NCBI RefSeq assembly: GCF_039523795.1
Contig: NZ_BAAAFZ010000053.1
Location: 62,001-126,000, forward strand
DNA: 64,000 nucleotides
From: Craurococcus roseus
GTDB taxonomy: Bacteria; Pseudomonadota; Alphaproteobacteria; Acetobacterales; Acetobacteraceae
Reading direction: 5' to 3'
Shown here piece by piece: positions 57,511-64,000 of this stretch (position 1 is its first letter; every line of letters starts with the position of its first letter). The notes beneath the pieces were generated by a model. The model was not told the origin of the DNA and did no database searches. It saw nothing but the letters and a program-made list of their open reading frames with translations. The position numbers and the translations under genes were made by a program.

Positions 57511-58635
57511 ATGAGGATATTCGTCAGTTCGTTGATCACCGGGATGGAGGCCCTCCGGGGCGCCGCCCGCGCCGGCGTCGAGGCGCTGGGCCACCAGCCC
57601 GTGATGGCCGAGGACTTCGCCGCCCGGCCGGCCTCCCCGCAGGTCGCCTGTCTCGAGGGCGTGCGGGGGGCCGACGCCGTGGTGTTGATCCTCGGCGCCC
57701 GGTACGGGGCCAAGCAAGCGTCCGGCCTTTCCGCGACCCACGAAGAATACCGCGCCGCCAAGGGCGCCCGTCCGGTCATCGCCTTCGTCGAAGAACAGGG
57801 CGCCGCCCCTGAGCCCGACCAAGCCGACTTCCTGCGCGAGGTGCAGGGCTGGGAAGGCGGCCTCTTCCGGGGCGGGTTCGCGGGCCCGCAGGACCTCCAA
57901 TCGAAGATCACCCGGGCGCTGCACGAGTGGCAGCTCGCCAACGCGAGCGGCCCGCTCGATCCGGGCGAGCTGCTCGGCCGCGCCCTGGCGCTGCTGCCGG
58001 CGAGGGACAGGAACCACCACTACAACGAGGCCGTGGTCGCGCTCTCGCTCGCGGGCGGGCCGGCCCAGCCGGTGCTGCGGCCGAGCGAGATGGAAGCGCC
58101 GGCGCTGGCCGAAGACGCGATGCAGGCCGCCCTGTTCGGACCCGCGAAGATCTTCGACCGCACGGAAGGCTCGGAGGCCGGCATCCGGAACGGGATGCTG
58201 TTCCTGGAACAGGGCGACCGGCACAGGAGGTCGGTCGCGCTCGACGCGCAAGGCGGCATCGTCGTGTCGCTGGCCCTGCCGCGGGGGGAGCGGCGCGACC
58301 ACTGGATGCCGGTGCTGCTCGAGGAGAAGGCGCGGGACGCGGCGGCCGGGGCACTCCGCTACGGCGGTTGGCTCCTGGACCGCGTCGATCCGACGCGGCG
58401 CTTGTCGCACGTCGCCATCGCCGCCCAGATCGCCGGCGGCGAAGGGCTGGCGTGGCGGACGGAGCGCGAGCACGCCGCGAACCCGGGCAGCGTCGAGCTC
58501 CCCAGCGCCGGCCGGAGCGACCACCCGCCCGTGCACCTGGCGCCGGCCCACCGGCCGCGGGCGGCGCTGTCGTTCGGCGCGGAGCAGCTCGTCGAGGATC
58601 TCGTCGTGCTGCTCAGGCGCCAGTGGCGCGCGTGA
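57511..58635 (+). CDS. DUF4062 protein
   Basis: 374 residues from an ATG at 57511. The start MRIFVSSLITGMEALRGAARAGVEALGH and GADAVVLILGARYGAKQASGLSATHEEYRAA are typical of DUF4062, a TIR-like/Rossmann domain found in signalling and anti-phage proteins. A C-terminal beta-helical region of about 200 residues (VALDAQGGIVVSLALPRG) follows. Its role is unknown; a stand-alone defence sensor is possible. No partner gene adjoins it. Confidence 0.7.
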   Translation: MRIFVSSLITGMEALRGAARAGVEALGHQPVMAEDFAARPASPQVACLEGVRGADAVVLILGARYGAKQASGLSATHEEYRAAKGARPVIAFVEEQGAAPEPDQADFLREVQGWEGGLFRGGFAGPQDLQSKITRALHEWQLANASGPLDPGELLGRALALLPARDRNHHYNEAVVALSLAGGPAQPVLRPSEMEAPALAEDAMQAALFGPAKIFDRTEGSEAGIRNGMLFLEQGDRHRRSVALDAQGGIVVSLALPRGERRDHWMPVLLEEKARDAAAGALRYGGWLLDRVDPTRRLSHVAIAAQIAGGEGLAWRTEREHAANPGSVELPSAGRSDHPPVHLAPAHRPRAALSFGAEQLVEDLVVLLRRQWRA

Positions 58636-58784
58636 CGGGGAGGCGGCGGGCCGGCATCCCATGGCTTCGGCGCGGGCCGAGCTTCGGCCCGACAGCATCG
58701 CGGGCCTGCTCCGCCGCCGTGGCGAACAGGCACGCGTGTCAGCGTCGCTCCCGCGTCGAGCGTGCGTGGCAGCCGTTCCACTCG

Positions 58785-61700
58785 CTACTTGGCCGGCATC
58801 GGCTCGGGCACCCGGACGCGACCGCCGCCCGACGGCGGCTGCTCCGGCACGGACTCCGGCTCCGCGTCCCGGGGCGGCGCCGGATCGGCGCTGCCGAACC
58901 TCGCGTACAGGGCGGGCAACACCATCAGCGTGAGCAGCGTCGCGGTGACCAGGCCGCCGATGACCACGGTGGCGATCGGCTTCTGCACCTCCGCGCCCGC
59001 CCCGGTGGCGATGGCCATGGGCACGAAGCCCAGCGAGGCGACCAGCGCCGTCATCGCCACCGGCCGCAGCCGGTCCATCGCCCCTTGCCGCACCGCCTCC
59101 TCGCGGCCGAGCCCCTCGGCGCGGAGTTGCTTGATGTGGGTCAGCATGACCAGCCCGTTCAGCACCGCGACGCCCGAGAGCGCGATGAAGCCGACCGCGG
59201 CGGAAACCGAGAGCGGCATGCCGCGCAGCCACAGCGTGGCGATGCCGCCCGTCAGCGCCAGCGGCACCGCGCTGAACACCAGCAGCGCGTCGCGCGGCGA
59301 GCCGAGCGCGGTGTAGAGCAGCAGGAAGATCAGGAAGAAGCAGCCGGGCACCACCACCAGCAGGCGCTTGCGCGCCGCCTCCAGGTTCTCGAATTGCCCG
59401 CCCCAGGTGATGAAGTAGCCGGCCGGCAGCCGCACCTCCCGCTCCACCGCCGCCTGGACGTCCGCGACCACGGAGGCGATGTCGCGGCCGCGGACGTTGG
59501 CCGTCACCACCACCCGCCGCTTGCCGTTCTCGCGGCTGACTTGGTTCGGGCCCTCGGTGAGGCGGAAGGAGGCGAGGCTCCGCAGCGGCACGGTCGCCGC
59601 GCCGCCGGCCCGGCCTTCCCCGGGCAAGGCCACGGGCAGGTTGCGCAGCGCCTCGATGTCGGAGCGCACCGCCTCCGGCACCCGCACCACGATCGGGAAG
59701 CGGCGGTCGCCCTCGAACACGAAGCCGGCCTCCCGCCCACCGATGGCGGTGCCGACCACCTCCTGCACCGCGCTCAGGCTGAGGCCGCGCCGCGCGATCT
59801 CCGCCTTGTCCACCGCGATCTCCAGGAAGGGCAGGCCGGTGGCCTGCTCCACCCGCACGTCCTCCGCCCCAGGGACGGCGCGGAGCGCGCCGGCGACCTG
59901 GTTGGCCGCGGCGAGCATCGGCCCGAATTCCTCGCCGAAGACCTTGACCGCCAGGTCGCCGCGGGTGCCGGCCAGCAGCTCGTTGAAGCGCATCTGGATC
60001 GGCTGGGTGAACTCGTAGGTGTTGCCGGGCAGGCGCCGCACCGCCTCTTCGATGCGGCGCACCAGCTCCGCCTTCGGCAGCGCCGGGTCCGGCCACTGCC
60101 CGCGCGGCTTGAGGATGATGAAGTTGTCGGACACGTTGACCGGCATCGGGTCGGCGGCGACCTCGGCGGTGCCGGTCTTGGAGAACACGACCGCCACCTC
60201 CGGGGAGCGGGAGACCGCCCGCTCGATGTCGAGCTGCATCGCCTGCGACTGCGAGAGCGAGGTCGAGGGGATGCGGATCGCGTGCATGGCGATGTTGCCT
60301 TCGTCGAGCTGCGGGATGAACTCCGAGCCGAGGCGGGTGCCGAGGAAGATCGAGCCGGCGAAAAGCAAGGCCGCGGTGCCGACCACCGGGAGCGGGCGGC
60401 GGAGCGAGAGGCGCAGGGCCGGCGCGTAGGCGCGCTTGAGGCCGCGGATGATCCAGTTGTCCTTTTCTTGGACTTTCCCGGTCACCACCAGGGCGATCAT
60501 CGCCGGCACGAAGGTGAGCGACAGCACGAAGGCGGCCGCCAGCGCGATGATGACGGTCAGCGCCATGGGGGCGAACATCTTGCCCTCGACGCCCTCGAAG
60601 GTGAGCAGCGGCACGTAGACCAGGATGATGATGGCCTGCCCGAAGACGGAGGGCCGGATCATCTCGCGGGCCGAGGCGGCGACCGTCTCCAGCCGCTCCG
60701 GCAGGCTCAGCATCCGGCGGAGCGCGCGCTGCCGTTCGGCCAAGTGCCGCAGGCTGTTCTCGGCGATGATGACCGCCCCGTCCACGATGAGGCCGAAGTC
60801 GAGCGCGCCGAGGCTCATCAGGTTGGCGCTGATCCCGCCCTCCAGCATGCCCGTCGCCGTCAGCAGCATGGTGATCGGGATCACCAGCGCCGTGACCACG
60901 GCCGCGCGCAGGTTGCCCAGCAGCAGGAACAGCACCACGACCACCAGCAGCGCGCCCTCGGCGAGGTTCTTCGCCACCGTCCGCACGGTGGCGTCCACCA
61001 GCTCGGTGCGGTCGAGCACGGTGCGGAGCTGGACGCCCGCGGGCAGCGAGCGGGCGATCTCCCGCACCTTGGCGTCCACCGCCGCGGCGACGGTGCGGCT
61101 GTTCTCGCCGATGAGCATCAGGGCGGTGCCGACCACCACCTGCCGCCCGTCGGCGCTGGCGCTGCCGGTGCGGAGCTCCGGGCCGATGAGCACCTGGGCG
61201 ACGTCGCGCACCCGCACCGGCACCCCCTCGCGCGTCGCCACCACGACGTTCCGGATGTCGTCCATGGTCTCCAGCCGCCCGCCGGAGCGGACGACGAAGG
61301 CTTCCCCGCCGCGCTCGATGTAGCCCGCGCCGCGGCTGGCGTTGTTGCGCTCCAGCGCCTCGGCCACGTCGGCGAAGGAGAGGCCGAGGCCGACCAGCCG
61401 CGCCGGGTCGGGCTGGACGTGGTACTGCTTTGCGAAGCCGCCGATGGAGTCCACGCCGGCGACGCCGGGCACGTTGCGGAGCTGCGGGCGGACCACCCAG
61501 TCCTGCAAGGTGCGGAGGTAGGCGGTGCGCTCCAGCTCCGTCCCCAGGCGCTGCCCTTCCGGGGTGACGTAGCTCCCGTCGGCTTGCCAACCGGGCCGCC
61601 CGTCGCGGACGGTGTCGCCGTCCCGCCGCGGCGCCCAATCCACCGTCCACATGGTGACCTCGCCGAGGCCGGTGGAGATCGGCCCCATGCGCGGCTCGGC

Positions 61701-62072
61701 GCCTTCGGGCAGCGCCTCGCGCGCGTCGGACACGCGCTCCAGCACCTGCTGGCGGGCGTGGTAGATGTCCACGTCGTCGCGGAAGATGGCGACAACCTGG
61801 CTGAAGCCGTTGCGCGACAGCGAGCGCGTGGAGCGCAGGCCCTTGATCCCGGCGAGCGCCGTCTCCACCGGGAAGGTGACCTGCTTCTCGACCTCCAGGG
61901 GCGAGAGCGCCGGCGCCACCGTGTTGATCTGCACCTGGTTGTTGGTGATGTCCGGCACCGCGTCGATCGGCAGGCTCTGCAAGGAGCGGAGGCCGAAGCC
62001 GGCCGCGGCGGCCACCAGCAGCACCACCAGCCAGCGCCGGGCGACGGAGAAGTCGAGGATGCGCGCGATCAC
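58785..62072 (-). CDS. czcA: heavy-metal RND efflux pump (CzcA/CusA)
   Basis: 1095 residues from a GTG at 62072. The N-terminus has the HME-RND first membrane helix and PDITNNQVQINTVAPALSPLEVEKQVTFPVETALAG. The HME pattern continues with RNGFSQVVAIFRDDVDIYHARQQVLERV and DFGLIVDGAVIIAENSLRHLAE. Twelve membrane segments and two large periplasmic loops are in place. The pump exports divalent metal ions (Zn, Co, Cd) or Cu/Ag together with the membrane fusion and outer membrane proteins encoded upstream. Substrate cannot be chosen by eye. Confidence 0.93.
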   Translation of the reverse strand: MIARILDFSVARRWLVVLLVAAAAGFGLRSLQSLPIDAVPDITNNQVQINTVAPALSPLEVEKQVTFPVETALAGIKGLRSTRSLSRNGFSQVVAIFRDDVDIYHARQQVLERVSDAREALPEGAEPRMGPISTGLGEVTMWTVDWAPRRDGDTVRDGRPGWQADGSYVTPEGQRLGTELERTAYLRTLQDWVVRPQLRNVPGVAGVDSIGGFAKQYHVQPDPARLVGLGLSFADVAEALERNNASRGAGYIERGGEAFVVRSGGRLETMDDIRNVVVATREGVPVRVRDVAQVLIGPELRTGSASADGRQVVVGTALMLIGENSRTVAAAVDAKVREIARSLPAGVQLRTVLDRTELVDATVRTVAKNLAEGALLVVVVLFLLLGNLRAAVVTALVIPITMLLTATGMLEGGISANLMSLGALDFGLIVDGAVIIAENSLRHLAERQRALRRMLSLPERLETVAASAREMIRPSVFGQAIIILVYVPLLTFEGVEGKMFAPMALTVIIALAAAFVLSLTFVPAMIALVVTGKVQEKDNWIIRGLKRAYAPALRLSLRRPLPVVGTAALLFAGSIFLGTRLGSEFIPQLDEGNIAMHAIRIPSTSLSQSQAMQLDIERAVSRSPEVAVVFSKTGTAEVAADPMPVNVSDNFIILKPRGQWPDPALPKAELVRRIEEAVRRLPGNTYEFTQPIQMRFNELLAGTRGDLAVKVFGEEFGPMLAAANQVAGALRAVPGAEDVRVEQATGLPFLEIAVDKAEIARRGLSLSAVQEVVGTAIGGREAGFVFEGDRRFPIVVRVPEAVRSDIEALRNLPVALPGEGRAGGAATVPLRSLASFRLTEGPNQVSRENGKRRVVVTANVRGRDIASVVADVQAAVEREVRLPAGYFITWGGQFENLEAARKRLLVVVPGCFFLIFLLLYTALGSPRDALLVFSAVPLALTGGIATLWLRGMPLSVSAAVGFIALSGVAVLNGLVMLTHIKQLRAEGLGREEAVRQGAMDRLRPVAMTALVASLGFVPMAIATGAGAEVQKPIATVVIGGLVTATLLTLMVLPALYARFGSADPAPPRDAEPESVPEQPPSGGGRVRVPEPMPAK

Positions 62073-62083
62073 GGCCTGGGCCC

Positions 62084-63361
62084 CTAGTGCGAGTGCTCGG
62101 CTTCGGACTTCCCGAGCTCGGCCTTCAGGACGAAGGTGTTCGCGGCGGCGTAGCGCTCGCCGGGGTCGAGGCCGAAGACCACCTCGACGCCTTCCTGGTC
62201 GCCGCGGCCGAGCACCACCTCCCGCTTCCCGAAGCCCTCCGGCGTGCGCACGAAGACGACGCTCTCGCCCCCGATCTCCTGCACCGCCGCCCGCGGCACC
62301 AGCACGTCCACCCGCCGCTCCTCGGTGGCGACCGACGCGGTGGCGAAGCCGCCCGGGCTCCACTTGCCATCCGGGTTCGGCAGCTCGACCACGGCGCGGG
62401 CCGAACGGGTCTCCGGGTCCAGCACCGGGCTGAGGAAGACGACGCGGCCTTCGCCCTCCGCCTCGCCCTCGCCGCGCACCCGCACCGTCGAGCCCTCCTT
62501 GACGAAGGCGAGGTCGCCGGGCGGCACCGCCAGCTCCACCCAGACCGTGGACAGGTCGGCCAGCGTGTAGACCTCCGCCTCGGCCGACACCGCGTCGCCG
62601 AGCGACTTGGGGCGGGCGGTGATCCTCCCGGCGATCGGCGCCCGCACCTCCTGGCGCCGCAGCGCCTCGATGGGCTGGCGCGGCAGGGCCTCGATCTCCG
62701 CCCGGCCGAGGCCGATGGCGGCCAGCTTCTGGCGGGAAAGGTCGAGGCGGATCTGCGCCTCCTGCCAGTCGGTCCGCGCCTTGAGGAAGTCCTGCTCGGC
62801 GGAGACCTTGCGCTGCCACAGCCGCTGCTCGCGCTCGAAGGTGACGCGGGCGAGCTCGGTGGTCCTCAGGGCGGCCAGGTACTCGCCCTTCGCCGCGGCG
62901 ATCTCCGCGCTCTCCACCACCGCCAGCACCTCGCCGGCCGCCGCCGCCTCGCCGAGGCGCTTGTTCAGGGCCGTGACGATGCCCGCCACGCGGGCCGGGA
63001 CATGGGCCAGCCGGTCGGCGTTCGCGGCCACGGTCCCGGGCAGGGCAACGCGGCGCGCCACCGCGCCGGGGCCGGCCTCCGCGACCTCGATTCGGGCGGC
63101 GGCGACCTGCTCCTCCGTCATGCGGACCGTGCCCTCGGGCGCCTCGTCGCCGTGGGCCTCGCCGGAGCCGTGGGCGTGCCCCCCGCCCGTCCCGTGCCCG
63201 CCGCCGCCGGCTTTCGGCGGCGCGGCCTGGGCCGGGGCGAAGGGCTGGACCGCCGGGGCCAAGCCGAGCGCGGAGCGCAGGGCGGCGGGCAGGGTCGGTG
63301 CGAGCACGGTGGCGCCGAGGGCGATCGCGGCGCCGGCGACGAGCACGAGCAAGTTCTTCAT
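62084..63361 (-). CDS. czcB: RND membrane-fusion protein (CzcB)
   Basis: 425 residues from an ATG at 63361 that overlaps the previous stop as ATGA. A signal anchor (1-25) is followed by a His/Gly-rich stretch (HAHGSGEAHGDE, about 58-75) typical of metal-binding MFPs. The hairpin and lipoyl domains (RVAGIVTALNKRLGEAAAAGEVLAVVESAE, RAPIAGRITARPKSLGDAV) and a C-terminal beta-barrel follow; the tail SEAEHSH is also His-rich. It joins the pump to the outer membrane factor. Confidence 0.92.
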   Translation of the reverse strand: MKNLLVLVAGAAIALGATVLAPTLPAALRSALGLAPAVQPFAPAQAAPPKAGGGGHGTGGGHAHGSGEAHGDEAPEGTVRMTEEQVAAARIEVAEAGPGAVARRVALPGTVAANADRLAHVPARVAGIVTALNKRLGEAAAAGEVLAVVESAEIAAAKGEYLAALRTTELARVTFEREQRLWQRKVSAEQDFLKARTDWQEAQIRLDLSRQKLAAIGLGRAEIEALPRQPIEALRRQEVRAPIAGRITARPKSLGDAVSAEAEVYTLADLSTVWVELAVPPGDLAFVKEGSTVRVRGEGEAEGEGRVVFLSPVLDPETRSARAVVELPNPDGKWSPGGFATASVATEERRVDVLVPRAAVQEIGGESVVFVRTPEGFGKREVVLGRGDQEGVEVVFGLDPGERYAAANTFVLKAELGKSEAEHSH

Positions 63362-64000
63362 GGCGACGGCCTCCCTGCGGCAGCGCCTACCGGGGCGGCG
63401 CCCACGGGTACGACGGACAGCGCCGGATCGGCCGCGCGGCCGCGCAATCGCGCGATGTCGGCCCGGACCTGCTGCACTTCGAGGAGCGCGGCGTTGAGCT
63501 GCTCGCGCACGTCCGACAGGGCGCCCTGGGCGTCGAGCACCTCGAGCAGGGAGAACTTGCCGGCGGCGTATCCCTCCCGCGCGAAACCCGCCGCCTCCTG
63601 GGCGGCCGGCAAGACGGTGCGGCGGAGCGAATCCGCCGCGCGCCAGGCCTGGTCAAGGCGCCGCTCCGCGTCGGCCAGCGCCGCGTCCAGGTAGAGCCGC
63701 CCGCGCTCCGCGTCGGCCTCGGCCCGGTTCACCTCGGCGCCGGCGCGGAGGATGTTGCCCTGGTTGCGGTCAAAAACGGGCAGCGGCACGGAGAGGCCCA
63801 GGACGAAGGCGGTGCCGGTGGCGGTCTGGGAGGCCTCGCGGAACCGGCTGAGGGTCCCGTTGACGGTGACGTCCGGGACCGCGTTCCGCCGCTGCAGGTC
63901 CAGCTCGGCCCGGCGCTGGTCGATCAGGGCGTCCAGCCGGGCCCGGTCGAGCTGGCCCGGCGGCAGCGCCGGCGCGCGGGCGGGGTCCGGTTTCGGCCCG
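63358..64000 (-). CDS. czcC: outer membrane efflux protein (CzcC), C-terminal part
   Basis: Reading leftward, the visible 213 codons run from the window edge to the stop at 63358, ATGA-overlapped with czcB. It shows VPDVTVNGTLSRF, GLSVPLPVFDRNQGNI, and a long coiled hairpin ending SLLEVLDAQGALSDVREQLN, the TolC/CzcC pattern of the second repeat. The N-terminus and signal peptide are outside the window. It is the first gene visible of a czcCBA operon. Confidence 0.9.
   Translation of the reverse strand, partial: GPKPDPARAPALPPGQLDRARLDALIDQRRAELDLQRRNAVPDVTVNGTLSRFREASQTATGTAFVLGLSVPLPVFDRNQGNILRAGAEVNRAEADAERGRLYLDAALADAERRLDQAWRAADSLRRTVLPAAQEAAGFAREGYAAGKFSLLEVLDAQGALSDVREQLNAALLEVQQVRADIARLRGRAADPALSVVPVGAAPVGAAAGRPSP

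Noticed and set aside
56839..61650. A 1603-codon minus-strand frame across repA upstream DNA, DUF4062 and czcA
   Set aside because: It is out of frame with czcA and antisense to DUF4062, and reads through the iteron region. Composition is a shadow.
57927..62087. A 1386-codon plus-strand frame
   Set aside because: Antisense to czcA; His/Arg/Gly-rich shadow of the pump's codons.
1..64000. rRNA, tRNA or CRISPR array
   Set aside because: No conserved rRNA segments, tRNA cloverleaf or regularly spaced identical repeats with unique spacers were seen; the regular repeats found are iterons and operators.

Overview
The window is very GC-rich DNA with an alphaproteobacterial character. Evidence for this is an SOS box of the GTTC-N7-GTTC type upstream of umuD, an AqpS-type ars operon, and many GTG starts fused to upstream stops as GTGA. 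It carries a MobF relaxase end, a ParA with a small partner, a large ParB-domain protein, a RepA-type initiator with iterons and a tyrosine recombinase. I infer a large plasmid or chromid, possibly of an Acetobacteraceae/Rhodospirillales host. Host assignment is inference only.

Layout. 0-3.6 kb: mobilization, with a MobF relaxase leaving the window on the minus strand and a divergent operon with a TraL-like ATPase and membrane/coiled-coil proteins. 4.1-8.2 kb: a phosphoesterase, a hypothetical gene, the parAB-like pair and 1.3 kb of gene-free DNA with palindromes of form ACCT-N4-AGGT. 8.2-19.6 kb: small genes, the ParB-domain protein, an inserted two-gene unit and a 1712-residue N6-methylase/helicase resembling phage P1 DarB. 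20.0-24.5 kb: an ars operon (arsR, flavoprotein, aqpS, arsC, MFS). 24.6 kb: a 149-bp MITE-like element. 24.9-36.4 kb: phage-like DNA metabolism genes (ERF annealase, Gp157, DUF3991-TOPRIM, XF1762-like, GHKL ATPase, HIRAN, SRAP, Api92/YubB-like). 36.4-41.1 kb: a tyrosine recombinase and a Xre/RES toxin-antitoxin pair. 41.4-43.1 kb: SOS-controlled umuDC.

43.2-52.7 kb is a defence island: a Vsr endonuclease divergent from a compact operon encoding a sigma-70 factor, a DrmA-like helicase, a DrmB-like DUF1998 protein and a C5-cytosine methyltransferase (DrmMII-like). A DUF262-HEPN pair converges on it. The sigma gene overlaps drmA by ATGA and drmA overlaps drmB by GTGA, so the sigma factor looks like an integral part of a reduced DISARM-like system. 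55.3-57.0 kb is the RepA origin with at least eight iterons. 57.5 kb holds a DUF4062 protein, and 58.8-64 kb a czcCBA-type heavy-metal RND efflux operon.

Across the accessory genes I see three dispersed non-coding signals: the ACCT-N4-AGGT palindrome; a GCAAGGG/CCCTTGC giant hairpin repeated upstream of five genes between 12.5 and 30.9 kb; and, beside three or four of those, a GGTCTTC/GAAGACC palindrome directly next to the ribosome binding site. They suggest plasmid-wide coordinated regulation. No rRNA, tRNA or CRISPR array was recognised.
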